Below, one piece after another: positions 48,038 through 60,301 of a stretch of DNA of 64,000 bases. A program made the position numbers and the translations under genes. This DNA is from DATLNF01 sp963765815 (GTDB lineage Bacteria; Actinomycetota; Actinomycetes; BP-191): positions 46,562 through 110,561 of the forward strand of contig CAVXXT010000004.1 in assembly GCA_963765815.1 (NCBI GenBank), read 5' to 3'. The notes beneath the pieces were generated by a model. The model was not told the DNA's origin. It made no database searches and worked only from the letters and a program-made list of their open reading frames with translations. Within the stretch, counting starts at the first letter, position 1; the number at the start of each line of letters is the position of its first letter.

Positions 48038-48999
48038 ATGAGCGATGAGACCACGGCGTTCCACCGTTCGCTGCCGGGCTACGCGCCCACGCCGATCCAC
48101 GCCCTCCCCGGCGTCGCGGCCGAGCTCGGCCTCGGCGCGGTCCTGCTGAAGGACGAGTCGGACCGGCTCGGGCTGCCCGCTTTCAAGATCCTCGGCGCGT
48201 CGTGGGCCGCCGAGCGGGCGCTCCGCGAGCACCCTGACACGCACACGCTCGTCGCCGCGAGCGCGGGGAACCACGGCCGCGCGGTGGCTCGCGCCGCAGC
48301 GTGGCGCGGCCTGCATGCGCGCGTGTACCTGCCGGCGCGAGCGGTGCCCGCCAGGCGCGAGGCGATCGCCTCCGAGGGCGCCGAGGTGGTGGTGATCGAC
48401 GGCGACTACGAGGAGGCCGTCGCGCTCGCGGCGGCCGACGGCGCCCGGACGGCATACTCGAGATCGCCGACGTCGGCGATTCGGACCCCGCCCGCTGGGT
48501 GATCGACGGCTACGCGACGCTGTTCGAGGAGGTAGCCGAGCAGGAACCCGAGCTCGACCTGCTGCTCGTGCCTGTCGGCGTGGGGTCGCTGGCGGCGGCC
48601 GCGGTCGCGGTTCGGAGCTCAGGCGGGCGTGACCGTGACCGGCGTCGAGCCCGTGAACGCCGCGTGCCTCACCGCTTCACTCGCCGCCGGGGAGCCGACA
48701 CGCGTCCCCACCCCCGGCACCACGATGGCGGGGCTCGACTGCGCGGAGGTGTCGAGCGCAGCGTGGCCGATCCTCCGCGACGGGGTTCACGCCACCGTGA
48801 CGGTCACCGACGCCGAGACGCACGCCGCGATGCGCGAGCTTGCCGCCGCGGGCCTCGCGATCGGCGAGAGCGGGGCCGCCCCGCTCGCGGCGCTCCGGAA
48901 GCTCGCTCCCGCGCCCGGCACCCGCGTCCTGCTGATCGCCACCGAGGGCCCGACGGACCCCGAGGGCTACGGCGGGTCATTTCCGGCGGGGGCGGCTGA
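48038..48999 (+). CDS. PLP-dependent ammonia-lyase-like enzyme (several frameshifts)
   Basis: LGLPAFKILGASWA holds the PLP Lys; ASAGNHGRAVARAA is the substrate loop, VPVGVGSLA is the phosphate-binding Gly loop and LIATEG is near the end. The domain order matches diaminopropionate ammonia-lyase and related tryptophan-synthase beta-type enzymes. At least three changes are needed (near 48,455, 48,620 and the end). Substrate uncertain: a 2,3-diaminopropionate or threonine-type amino acid is possible. Convergent with the RTX-like gene. Confidence 0.75.
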
Positions 49000-50050
49000 C
49001 CTTCTCGCAGGACAGGACCTGGTCCTTGCGATCGACCGTCAGCGCGGTCCTTGCCCTTGCCGCACGAGACGATCCCGCTCCCCGTCACGCGCGAGCAGCC
49101 TGTCGTTGCCCGCGGCGCCGAACAGCTTGTCGCGTCCCTTCCCGCCCGTGAGCACGTCGTTGCCGTCGCCGGCGTTCAGCCGGTCGTTGCCCTTGCCGCC
49201 GTCGATGCGGTCCTGGAAGGCGCCGGTGATCACGTCGTTGCCGCGGCGGCCGAGAACGTTCAACCCGGAGCGGAACAGCGTGTACCGATCCGCTTTGTTC
49301 GTGAGCAGGATGCGCGACGCGCGGGCCACGATCTCGCAGTCCGAGGCCACCTGGTCGAGCTTGTCGCCGTCCACGGTGTCGAATCCGTCGCCGCACGCGA
49401 CCGTGTCGCGCTCGGGCGCAGGCGGCTCGGTCGTGTCGAACTCGTCATCGCCCGCATCGCCCGAGTACGAGTCGGCCCCCGCGGCGCCGAAGAACCTGTT
49501 GGGCGCTGCGCTGCCGGTGAGCACGTCGGCGGCGCCGCTGCCGTTCACGTTCTCCACGTCGGCGCGGATGAAGTCGCTGCGGCCGGCGGGCCCGTCGTTG
49601 GCCTGGTCGTCGAGGAACACGGACACCCCCGGACCCGCCGTGAACGACAGGTAGGAGACGATGTCGAGGCCGTCGCCGCCGCGCACGTCGATCGGTGGGG
49701 CCGTGGCGGTGCTGGGCAGGACCGTGAGCGAGTCGTCGCCGTCGCGCATGTCGAACGTGAGCTTCACCGCGCCCTGCACCGGGCACGTGACCTCGCCGGT
49801 CTTGCCGCTGCCGGCAGGCGTATCGACCTGCTCGCATCCGAGGCCCGCCTGGAGGTTCGTGCCGCGCTCGACGAAGTCGACCCGGGTGCCGTCGGCCGAC
49901 AGGCTCACCTCCGCGTCGCTCTGCTCGGTGAGGTCGCCCTGGTACAGGAGCTCGTTGCCGAAGCTGTTGACCGTCGCCGCCGAGGCGGCGCACGGGAACG
50001 CGAGCAGGGCGATCGGTGAAGGCGAGTACGGAACGCACGGGCGGCGACAC
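48977..50050 (-). CDS. Secreted RTX-like calcium-binding repeat protein (frameshifted)
   Basis: Starts with a signal peptide (VRSVLAFTIALLAFPCAASAA after skipping one base near 50,010). Later parts read GNDVITGAFQDRIDGGKGNDRLNAGDGNDVLTGGKGRDKLFGAAGNDRLL, i.e. repeats of the GGxGxDxLx type, each binding Ca between beta strands. The end (CGKGKDRA, then VDRKDQVLSCEKV) contains a Cys pair common in actinobacterial versions. About 350 residues, exported. Function may be cell-surface adhesion; unknown. Confidence 0.72.
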
Positions 50051-50349
50051 TAGCCGAGCACTCGCCGCAATGCCTCATAGGGCGACTCGGTGCCCTCTTC
50101 CTCAACCGCGCGCCGCCGCACCCAGCCGAGGTACGAGGCCGCGCTGCCGTCGCCGCGCACGTCGACCCCGGCGCGCACCCCGCGCGGGCCGGCCAGCTCG
50201 ATCCGCGCCGCTACCTGCTGGGCCGGCTCGTAACGGCCGAGGATCTTCGTGTCGACCGGCTTCGCGCGCGTGTCCCGCTGGAGGGCCCGGCCGCGCGACT
50301 CGACCTCGGCCAGCGCGGTGTCGAGCGAACCGAACTTCTCCCGCTCCAC
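50050..50349 (-). CDS. Conserved hypothetical protein downstream of moaA
   Basis: In-frame GTG 50349 gives VEREKFGSLDTALAEVESRGRALQ and ILGRYEPAQQVAARIELAGP and a Trp/Arg-rich SYLGWVRRRAVEEEGTE end, 99 residues. The frame also looks coding a little further upstream, so the true start may overlap the moaA stop. No domain name recognised. Confidence 0.55.
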   Translation of the reverse strand: MEREKFGSLDTALAEVESRGRALQRDTRAKPVDTKILGRYEPAQQVAARIELAGPRGVRAGVDVRGDGSAASYLGWVRRRAVEEEGTESPYEALRRVLG

Positions 50350-50381
50350 GCGCCCGCCGGTGCGGACGGTCGACGCGCCAG

Positions 50382-51378
50382 CTAGCCGCCAATCGCGCTC
50401 ATCGTGCGCGGGGGCTGGACGTACCCCGGCTCGCCCACGCGGTGCTTCAGCTCCTTGCGCCATACGGCTCGCGGATCAGCGACGCGAGCTCCGCCTCGGA
50501 CGCGCCGGCGCGCAGCGGCTCGCGCAGGTCCGTCTCGTTCATCGAGAAGAGGCAGGTGCGCAGCTTGCCCTCGGCCGTCAGCCTGATCCGGTTGCAGTCC
50601 GAGCAGAACGGCTCCGAGACCGGGTTGATGAATCCGATCTCGCCGCGCGCCGTCGGCGAACCGGAACACGCGCGCCGTGGCCGAGGGCTCGCGCGGCAGC
50701 TCCTCCATCGGGTGCACGGCGTTGATGATCGCGCGCAGCTCCTCGCCGGTGAGCACCTGGTCCGCGCTCCACGCGTGGTCGGCGTCGAGCGGCATGAACT
50801 CGATGAAGCGCACCTGGAACGCCGTCGTGCGGGCGAACTCCGCGAACGGGATCGCCTCCTCCTCGGTGAAGCCGCGCATCGCGACCGCGTTCACCTTGAT
50901 CGGGTGCACCTCGTGGGTGCTCGGCCAGCGCCTCGAGCCCGCGCAGCACCTGCGGAAGCGAGTCGCGGCGGGTGATGTGGAAGAAGCGGTCGCGCTGGAG
51001 CGAGTCGATCGAGACGTTCACGCGCTGGATGCCCGCGGCCACGAGAGCAGCCGCATCGCGCTCGAGCAGGTAGCCGTTGGTGGTGAGGGAGATGTCGCGC
51101 AGGCCGGGCACGCCCGCGAGCATCTCGACGAGGCGCGGGAAGTCGCGGCGCACGAGCGGCTCGCCGCCGGTCAGTCGCAGCTCGTCGACCCCCAGGGAGG
51201 CGAACACGCGCACGAGCCGCTCGATCTCCTCGAACGTGAGCAGCGCGCTCCGCTCGAGCCACGGCAGCCCGTCGGCCGGCATGCAGTACTGGCAGCGGAA
51301 GTTGCAGCGGTCGGTGACCGAGACGCGCAGGTCGGAGATCCGGCGTCCGTGCCCGTCGATGAGCGGTTCAAGCGTCAC
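50382..51378 (-). CDS. moaA: GTP 3',8-cyclase MoaA (frameshifted)
   Basis: Radical SAM enzyme of molybdenum cofactor synthesis. The N-terminal [4Fe-4S] cluster motif is Cys25-x3-Cys29-x2-Cys32 (DRCNFRCQYCMP). LRLTGGEPLVRRDF and the SAM-binding NVSIDSL follow. A frameshift near 50,930 leads to VNAVAMRGFTEEEAIPFAEFA and RFIEFMPLD; another near 50,655 to the second cluster region FCSDCNRIRLTAEGKLRTCLF. The end EPGYVQPPRTMSAIGG has the conserved GG tail. About 330 residues after correction. Confidence 0.92.
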
Positions 51379-51413
51379 ACAGGCAGACTAGCTGGCGGGC
51401 GTATCCTGGACCG

Positions 51414-52704
51414 GTGGAGCGCCCGCCCGAACCGCGCCTGCCGAAGCCGATCCAGTTCCTCATGATCTGGCGGCGGCCGATCCCGTTCCTCGAGTCGTGC
51501 CGGCGCCGGCTCGGCGACACGTTCGCCGTCTACTGCCCGCCATTCGGGCGCCTCGTATACGTCGCCGACCCCGACCGACATCAAGCGCGTGTTCACCGGC
51601 GACCCGGCGCAGTTCCACGCGGGCGAGGCGAACGCGCACCTGATGGAGCAGGTGCTGGGCAAGCACTCGCTGCTCGTGCTCGACGAGGACGAGCACCTGC
51701 GCGAGCGCAAGCTGCTGCTGCCGCACTTCCACGGGGAGAGCGTGCGCCGCTACGCCGAGACGATGGCCTCCGTGACGGCCGCCGAGGTCGACTCGTGGCA
51801 GGTCGGGCAGCGAGTGCCGATGCGCGCGGCGATGCAGCGGATCGGCCTCGAGGTGATCCTGCGCGCCGTGATCGGCGTGACGACCCCGGGCGATTCGCGA
51901 GGTTGCGCGAGCTTCTTCCGCGCACGTCCGGCATCACGCCGCTGATCCAGGCGATGTGGATGTACCCGTGGCTCGGCCGGATCGGGCCCTGGAAGCGCTA
52001 CCGGCGGCTCCTCGCCGAGACCGACCGGCTGCTGTACGCGGAGATCGCCGCGCGACGTGTAGACGCGGACGGGGACGACATCCTGTCGCTGCTCGTGAAG
52101 CACAGCTCCCTGTCCGACGCGGAGTTGCGCGACGAGGTGATGACGCTGCTCGTGGCCGGGCACGAGACCACCGCGACGGCTCTGGCGTGGGCGTTCGAGC
52201 GGCTGGTGCGCCACCCCGAGGCGATGGAGCGAGCCCGCTCCGGCGACGACGACTACCTCGACGCCGTGATCAAGGAGACACTGCGCATACGGCCCGTGGT
52301 GGCCGACGTGGTGCGCACGGTCACTCGCGAGACGGAGGTCGGCGGCTACACGGTGCCCGCCGGGACCATCGTGCTGCCGGCGGTGGCGCTCGTGCAGCGC
52401 TCGGAGAGCTACGGCGACGCGCTCGCGTTCCGCCCGGAGCGCTTCCTCGACGGATCGCCCCGCCCGTACAGCTGGATCCCGTTCGGCGGCGGGGTGCGGC
52501 GCTGCATAGGCGCGGCGTTCGCGACGCTCGAGATGAAGACCGTGCTGCGGGAGGTGCTCGGCGCGCGTCGAGCTCGGGCCAGTGCGCCGCGCCGACGAGG
52601 GCACGCGGGTCAGCGGCGTGATGCTGCTGCCCGACCGGGCCGGCGAGGTCGTGGTCACGGCACGGCGGTCCGTCGGGGACCGCCAGCTAGTTTCTGCCGT
52701 GTGA
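51414..52704 (+). CDS. Cytochrome P450 (frameshifted)
   Basis: GTG 51414. I-helix AGHETTATALAW, K-helix ExxR in IKETLRIRP, and the haem Cys in FGGGVRRCIGAAFA are all visible, so the catalytic core is complete. Changes are needed near 51,570, 51,895 and 52,560. The stop TGA at 52702-52704 overlaps the following SGNH gene start (GTGA). Similar P450s in actinobacteria often act on fatty acids or sterol-like substrates; substrate unknown. Confidence 0.88.
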
Positions 52705-53399
52705 AGCAAGCCCTCGTCCCGGCCATCGCGCTGACACTGGCCCTCGCCTCCGTGCCATCCGCGGGCGCGAAGTCGTCGGGCCGCGTGCTCGCCACGGGCG
52801 ACTCGATGATCCAGATCCTCGACGGCTTCATCAAGGAGCGGGTGCGTCCTGAGCACTTCCGCCTGCGCAGCGATGCCCACATCGGCACCGGCATCTCGAA
52901 GCCCTTCCAGCTCGACTGGGTCACGCACGCCCGCAGGCTCGCGCGCTCGTACCGCCCGACGGCCACGGTCGTCTTCCTGGGCGCCAACGAGGGCTTCCCG
53001 CTGCGCTGGGAGGGGAAGCGCCGCAACTGCTGCTCGCGCGCCTGGCGCAAGGCGTACGCGCCCGGGCGCAGGCGATGATGCGGTCGTTCGAGCGCGACGG
53101 CGCGGCCCGCGTGTACTGGCTCACGCTGCCCGCGGCGACGACCCTCGACTGGAACCACATCTACAGGTCCGTGAACCTCGCGCTCCGCACGGCCGCGCGG
53201 CGCGAGGGCAAGGGCGTGCGGCTGATCGACATGGGCGCGATCTTCACGCCGCGCGGCCGTTTCCAGCAGACGATCGTGCGCGGCGGGCGGCGGATCTCCG
53301 TGCGCCAGTCCGACGGCATCCACCTGAACGTCGCCGGGGCGCGGATCGCCGCGCGCGTGGTGGTGCGGCGGATGCGGCGCGACCGACCTGTTCCGGTGA
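52701..53399 (+). CDS. SGNH-type secreted hydrolase 1 (frameshifted)
   Basis: GTG 52701 starts a signal peptide (VPAIALTLALASVPSAGA), then GDSM with the nucleophile Ser, VVFLGANEG, and near the end SDGIHLNVAGARIAA with Asp and His. This is the SGNH (GDSL) hydrolase set. One change near 53,065. The stop TGA overlaps the next gene start by GTGA. Probably exported esterase or acyltransferase-like enzyme. Confidence 0.75.
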
Positions 53400-54100
53400 G
53401 GCTGACACTCGCACTCGCTGCGGCGTTCGTACTGGCGCAGGCCGCCGCCGCGCAGGGCGCCGTGCTGGTCGTGGGCGACTCGCTCGTGGTCGGCACCGCG
53501 CCGTACCTGAGGCCGCAGCTGCCGACCGTCCGTGACCAGCGACGGCCGCATCGGGCGGCCCAGCACCGAGGCGGTGAGCGTGCTGCGGTCGAAGTTCTCG
53601 GGTCAGGACGTGGTGGTGTTCGACGCGGGCGTGAACGACGACCCCGGCCAGCCCTCGCGGCTGTCGAGCGACCTCGCCGCCGCCCGCTCGATCGTCGGCG
53701 GCCGCTGCCTCGGTCGTCGCCACGATGAGCCGGCCGCCCTACCGCGGCGTGAGCGTCGACGGGCTGAACCGCGCCGGTGCGCTCGTTCGCCGCGTCCTCG
53801 CCCGGAGTGCAGCTCGTGGACTGGCGCGCGGCCGCGGTATCCAACCCGCGGCTGATCAACTCGGACGGCGTGCATCCGACCGGCGCCGGCTACCAGCTCC
53901 GCGCGCGGCTGTTCGCGTCGGCGATCGCGCTCGTGCGGGTCCTCCGGCGGCGGAGGTGCGCCGCCGCCGTCGAGCGGCGGGCTGCCACCCGCCGGGCACG
54001 CCCGCCCGCCGGACGGCGCGGAGCCGCAACGGCCGCCCGACGCGCCGCCGCCGCCTCCGAAGAAGAGCGCAAGCCGCCAAGACGCCCCGCCGCCGCGGCT
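53396..54100 (+). CDS. SGNH-type secreted hydrolase 2, ends in a Pro-rich tail (frameshifted)
   Basis: GTG 53396 opens LTLALAAAFVLAQAAAAQGA, then VVGDSLVVGTAPYLR (nucleophile Ser), VVVFDAGVNDD and SDGVHPTGAGYQLRA (Asp, His). Several changes near 53,525, 53,710 and 53,790. After residue 200 one frame is made of Pro, Gly and Ser (PPPSSGGLPPAGHARPP), which looks like a linker to the following hydrolase domain; a fusion with it is possible. Confidence 0.65.
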
Positions 54101-54109
54101 CGGCACGAG

Positions 54110-55357
54110 TCCCCGGTGCTGCTGGACGTGCCGGTGACCTTCCGCGGGCTGCAGGGCGAGCTGATCGCGCCGGGCGGCGAGGGCCGCCATCCCGCCGTGG
54201 TGATGATCCAGGGCAGGGGCCGGGCGACGCGGGAGCAGTTCCGCGAGCAGGCGGAGTACCTCGCCGAGCACGGCGTGGCCGCTCTGATCTACGACAAGCG
54301 CGGCCCGTACAGACTACGGGCGACCTCGCCGCCGACGCCCGCGCGGCGCGTCGCCACTCCTGCGCAGCCGCGCCCGAGGTGAAGCCCGACGCGATCGGGC
54401 TGTGGGCCTTCAGCGAGGGCGCCTACATCGCCCCGATGGTCGCCGCGGGCAACCCGCAGATCGCGGCGGTGATGGTGGTGTCGCCGTCGGCGATCGCCGC
54501 CGGCCTCGCCAGCGAGGAGTGGGAGGTCCGCAACTCGCTCGACGTGGGGGGCGCCGGCGCCGGAGCGGGCGGCGCGGTGTCGCGCTACTACGCGCTTGCG
54601 TCCGACCTCGCCGACGCGGACCTGAGCTTCGAGCCCGACACCTGGTGGCGGCGCGTGTCGCAGCCGGTGCTCGCCGTGTGGGGATCGGCCGACGCCGTGG
54701 TGCCGGTGCACGACAGCGCCACCGCCCTGAACGACGCCCTGGCGGAAGGGGGCGCCAACCACGACCGCGCGTTCCGGGTCTTCGGGGGCGCCTCGCACGT
54801 GCTGGGTGTGGAGTCGCAGTCGAACCGGCCCGGCTCCGCGCCGGGGTTCAAGGAGCTGTCGGCCGAGTGGCTGCGCGACCACCTCGACGGCCGCGCCCGC
54901 TCCGCTGATCTCGACGCCGATCCCGCCGCCGAGCAGCGACGGGCGGTCCGAGCCGTGCAGGACGGCGTCGGTGCTCGAGCGCTGGCCGGTGCAGCTGGCG
55001 TGGCTGCTGCTGCCGGCGCTCGCGCTGGTCGGTGCTGGGCGTGCGGATGTGGCGACGGCGCGCCGGCGACGAGCGGCCCGCGCGGCTGGTGGTGGCCGGC
55101 GGCCGTGGTCGGTGCTCGACCTGCTGGCCTGTGCGCGCTGGCGTTCGCGGTCGTCGACGCTGGTCGGGGACGAGGGACAGGGAGTGCAGGCGGTGGCGGG
55201 GGTGCCGTCGTGCTCGTGGCCGCGTGGCTCCTGACGCTGGCGGCGGCGGTCGCAACCGCCTGCTGGCCCGCCGCGTACGCCGCTCCACGCGCCCGGGATG
55301 GGCGTGTGCTGGCGAGTCCGGCCTGGCTGCTGCTCGGCGCTCTACTGGCTGGTGTGA
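54110..55357 (+). CDS. Alpha/beta hydrolase with C-terminal membrane helices (frameshifted)
   Basis: PVLLDVPVTFRGLQGELIAP, AVVMIQGRGRA (oxyanion loop), GLWAFSEGAYIAP (nucleophile Ser) and VLAVWGSADAVVPVHDS (acid) followed by ASHVLGVE (His) form the dienelactone-hydrolase type fold. After about residue 270 come hydrophobic segments (LAWLLLPALALVG, FAVVDAG, LLTLAAAVATACW) that predict two or three helices. The likely stop is TGA at 55355-55357. No start codon is obvious; it may be fused to the SGNH 2 gene upstream. Confidence 0.65.
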
Positions 55358-55386
55358 GGGGACATGCTCGGGCCCATCGCGCTCGG

Positions 55387-55508
55387 TCACGACGCGGCGG
55401 GGTCGGAGCCGGGGAACTGCGTGCGGATGATGTCCTCGATCTCGGCGGCGGGACGCCGGTGCCGGCGAGGAACGCGGCGAGCATGCCTGATGCGTCAATT
55501 CGAACCAC
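55387..55508 (-). CDS. Small hypothetical ORF (one frameshift)
   Basis: GTG 55508, with GGAGG 10 bases upstream, begins VRIDASGMLAAFLAGTG; after a single-base change near 55,447 it goes on EIEDIIRTQFPGSDPAAS and stops at 55387. About 40 residues. The rest of the gap to citrate synthase (55,509-55,820) shows no gene. Confidence 0.35.
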
Positions 55509-55820
55509 GGGAGCCTCCAGTGAACGGTTGCTCCCTTATCGGCCCGACAAAGCGAACCCTCGACCGGTGCAGGCAATCCTCGGAGGAGACGGAGTCGACA
55601 TCCGGCGAGCGGCGAAGCCCTAAATAGACCGCCCAGCCATAACCGCGGCCCCGGCCTCACCGCCCACATCCCGCCGCAACGACCCGGAGCGAAAGCCGCT
55701 GGCTGGCCGCCAACGCCACAGGGATATAAGGGACATACCTCCGCGGAGGAAAACGAAGGAAGGGGTAGCTGCCGCAGCCAGGCCCCGCCCGCAGCAGCGC
55801 TCGTGCAGCAACGCCCGGAC

Positions 55821-57173
<1,353 letters not shown>

Positions 57174-57237
57174 CTCCTCGAGTCAGTCTCGTGTCCCTCA
57201 CGGCATTCTGCGGTCCCCGGGAGCACGCGGGCGTGCG

Positions 57238-57591
57238 CTAATCTAGCGCTTCGCCGCCGCCGAACAGCCGGGCGAGCTTCGCCGGCTTCAGCGCTGGTCT
57301 GGCACTCACGCGCGAGGGCTCGAGCGGCAGCTGCGCCACCTCGGCGGCCGTGATCGTGAGCGTCACCGCACGCTCGGCGGTGCGCGCCACCTCCGGCGCG
57401 TCCACGAACCGCCGCTCGCCGGCGGTCGTCTTGATCACGATGCCGTCGAAGCATGTGCTCCGCGGAAGGTCGCGCACCTCGTCGACCGTGCCCACCTCCA
57501 GCTCGTCCGAGTCGAACACCGGGCGTGCCGCGGCTCAGCTCGTTGTAGTGGACGGCGATGCCGTCGTCGATCAGCGGTGACTCGCCTTCTG
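57238..57591 (-). CDS. Small hypothetical protein, PRC-barrel-like (frameshifted)
   Basis: VFDSDELEVGTVDEVRDLP and CFDGIVIKTTAGERRFVDAPEV resemble PRC-barrel proteins in length and beta pattern. Upstream, DDGIAVHYNELSRGTP reads in another frame, joined by an extra base near 57,523. No clear start codon. About 115 residues. It is next to citrate synthase but has no evident metabolic link. Confidence 0.5.
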
Positions 57592-57597
57592 AGGGTT

Positions 57598-57846
57598 CTA
57601 CCGCGCAGCGCGCGCACGCGAGTGGCGTGGGCGCGGCGCCGGCTCGGCGTGCGGCCCGCGGCGGGGCGGGCGCGGCTTGCGCGGGCGCGGGTGGTCCGGC
57701 CCGACGCGCGGCTTCTCCAGTCCTCGAGCGCCCTCGTCGGCCGCTTCCGGCTCGCGCGTGGCCCACCAGACCAGGTAGAGGAGTGCGGCGATCGGCATCT
57801 TGAGGGCGACCATCAGCCACAGGAACATCCATCCGCCTCCGCTCAC
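57598..57846 (-). CDS. Small membrane protein with one helix and basic tail
   Basis: 82 residues. MFLWLMVALKMPIAALLYLVWWA is a single transmembrane helix; the rest is Arg/Pro-rich and cytoplasmic. No domain. In the same direction as the PRC-like gene and probably co-transcribed. Confidence 0.55.
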   Translation of the reverse strand: MSGGGWMFLWLMVALKMPIAALLYLVWWATREPEAADEGARGLEKPRVGPDHPRPRKPRPPRRGPHAEPAPRPRHSRARAAR

Positions 57847-57913
57847 CCGAAGGATGCTACCCGGCTACGCGCCTTCGCCGGATGCAGACCGACGTAGGAG
57901 TTAACTTGCGCCA

Positions 57914-58908
57914 ATGTCCGATGCGGGTCTGTTCGGTCCGGACAGCGTCACCTGGCGGGTGAACCGCGAGGGCGTGCTGCTGCTGGGCGGCGGCACGGCG
58001 ATCATCCTCCAGCTGGCGCACCCACTCGTGGCCGCAGGAGTCGAGCAGCACTCGAACTATCGCGACGAGCCGTGGGCGCGGCTCTACCGCACGCTCGACA
58101 TGACCACGAAGATCATGTTCGGCTCGACGGCGCTCGCCGAGGACACCGCTCGCAAGCTCCGTCACGTGCACGGCGCTGATCCGGGGAACGACCACCGAGT
58201 CGGCCGGGCGCTTCCCCGCGGGCACGCCGTACGACTCGCGCACGCCCGATCTGCGCATGTGGGTGCACGCAACGCTCGTGCACGTGGGGCTCGACGTGTA
58301 CACGCGCTACGTCGGTTCGCTCACGATCGGCGAACGCCAGCGCTACTACGAGGAGCAGATGCTGCTGGCCGAGAAGTTCGGCGTGCCGCGCTCGGAGCAG
58401 CCCGCGACGTACGCCGAGTTCTACGAGTACTTCGACGCGATGCTCGGCGTCGGACTCGATCGCCGTCACGCGATGCGCTGCGCGACGTGGTCGACGCCAC
58501 GCTGCACCCGCCGCTCCCCCGCGTCGCGCGGCCGCTCGTCGAAGGGGCTCAACCTCGCGACCGTCGGGATGCTGCCGGCAAGTCTGCGCTCGGACATCGG
58601 CTTGCCGTGGGGGCCGAACCGCCAGCGCCTGTTCGACGCCTCGCAGCTGGTGCTCTCCGCGCGCGCTGCCGGTGCTCCCGCGCCTCTTCCGCGAGTTCCC
58701 GCCGCACGCAGCGCCGACCGCCGCGCGTGCGCGCCGCCGCCTCGCCGCGAGGACCTCGGCACCCCGACGAGTGCCGCTCCGAGGCCCGCCGCAGCCGAGG
58801 CCGCAGCGGACAGCGGCCTCTGCCGCGAGCCTCGGCACCCCGACGATTCGCGCTCCTAGCGCCCGCCGCAGCCGAGGCCGCAGCGGACAGCCGTCCACTG
58901 GCGCGTAA
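57914..58908 (+). CDS. DUF2236 / MpaB-type oxygenase-like protein (frameshifted)
   Basis: FGPDSVTWRVNREGVLLLGGGTAIILQLAHPLVAAGVEQHS is the DUF2236 N-terminus with a haem-ligating His in LAHPLVA. Two changes (near 58,170 and 58,450-58,480) lead to RFPAGTPYDSRTPDLRMWVHATLV, GSLTIGERQRYYEEQMLLAEKFG and RPLVEGLNLATVGMLPASLR. Known relatives are haem-dependent oxygenases such as MpaB and latex-clearing proteins. The last 60 residues are Arg-rich and repetitive, overlapping a DNA duplication. Confidence 0.75.
58784..58890. repeat. 30-bp exact direct repeat within a 65-75-bp duplication
   Basis: 58784-58813 and 58861-58890 are identical (30 bases, offset 77). About 35 bases upstream of each copy a further CCTCGGCACCCCGACGA stretch is shared. 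The duplication spans the end of the DUF2236 gene and may be a tandem-slippage event or an assembly artefact. Confidence 0.85.
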
Positions 58909-58970
58909 GCGCGCCGGCTTCGCTTAGCTGGGTGCCACTGGGGAGGGGAGCCCAAGTTGCCCGTCGGCTG

Positions 58971-60301
58971 ATGACGGCGGAGCCGTTGTGCTGGCCGTGA
59001 TCGTCGTCGCGGTGCTGCTGTTCACCGGCGGCGGGTCGTCGTACGAGATCAACGCTGACGCTCGACAACGCGAGCCAGCTCGTGAAGGGCAACCAGGTGA
59101 AGGTCGGCGGCGTGTCCGGTCGGCAAGGTCGAACTCGATCGACCTGGCCGACGACGGCCGCGCGCGCGTGAAGCTCACGATCGACGACGCGAGGCGTCAC
59201 GCCGCTGCACACCGGCTCGCGCGCCGAGGTGCGCTCGTCGTCGCTGTCGGGCGTGGCGAACCGCTACGTCGCGCTCACGCCCGGCCCCGTCAACGGCGGC
59301 GAGATCGCCGACGGCGGCGACATCCCCGCCGAGGACACGAGCGCCGAGGTCGACCTCGACGAGCTCCTGAACACGCTCGACCCGACGACGCTGCGCGACC
59401 TCAAGGCGCTCGTGCGCGGCGGCGCCGACGGGCGTCGAGGGACGCGGCGAAGCAGCTCGGCGCGCGCGATCGAGGCGCTCGACCCGGCGCTGTCCCAGAT
59501 CACGGCGATCGAGCAGGAGATCCTCCGCGACGAGGACACGTTCACGCGCTTCCTGGTCGAGTCGGCCGACGTGGTCGTCGGCGGTCGGCGTCGCGGCCCG
59601 AGCGGCTCGAGCGGCTGGTCGCGCACGGCGCGCGCGACGATGGACGAGCTGGCCGCCGCGCGACGCGAGCCTCGACTCGCTCCTGCGCCGCGCGCCCGAC
59701 ACGCTGCGCCAGGCGAACACCACGCTCGTGAACCTGCGCTCGACGCTGAAGGACGTGGACCCGGCGGTGATCGAGGCGCGCCCGTCGGCGCCGCTGCTGG
59801 CCGACTTCCTCGAGCGCCTGCGGCCGGTGGCGCGGCGCGCGCGGCCGGTGGTCGCCGCAGCTGCGCAACACGATCGACCACCAGGGCGGCGACGACCTGC
59901 TCGGCGTGCTCGCCGGGCGTGCCGCCGCTCGAGCGCGCCGCGGTGCCGGCGTTCGAGTCGGCGGTCTCGACGGTGAACGACGCGCTGCCGGTGGTGAACG
60001 AGCTGCGGCCGTACACGCCCGACGCCGTCGGCGGCCTGTTCAACGGCTTCGGCGGCACGACGGCCGGCTACTACGACGCCAACGGGCGCTACACGCGGAT
60101 CTCGTTCCAGTCGAACGCCTACTCGCTCCAGGGGATCGGCTCGCTCCTGCCGGTGCCGCCAGAACAACGTGCCGGGCCTGACCGGCTACCGCAAGGGCGT
60201 GACGCGCCGCTGCCCGGGCGCCGCGACCCAGTCGGCGCCCGACGGCTCGAACCCGTGCGTGATCGGGGAGCCGACCTGCTCGGCGGAGGACAGCCGCGTG
60301 A
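58971..60301 (+). CDS. MCE-domain lipid-transport protein 1 (frameshifted)
   Basis: Hydrophobic helix (LAVIVVAVLLFTGGG) then the MlaD/MCE core: SQLVKGNQVKVGGVSVGKVE, SGVANRYVALTPGPVNGGEI and DLDELLNTLDPTT. The C-terminal helical part (PLLADFLERLRPV, FESAVSTVNDALPVVNELRPYTPDAVGG) is the needle-forming tail. At least eight indels. MCE proteins form hexameric conduits that carry lipids. The stop TGA (60299-60301) overlaps the next GTG. The start is uncertain because of a frameshift in the first codons. Confidence 0.82.
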
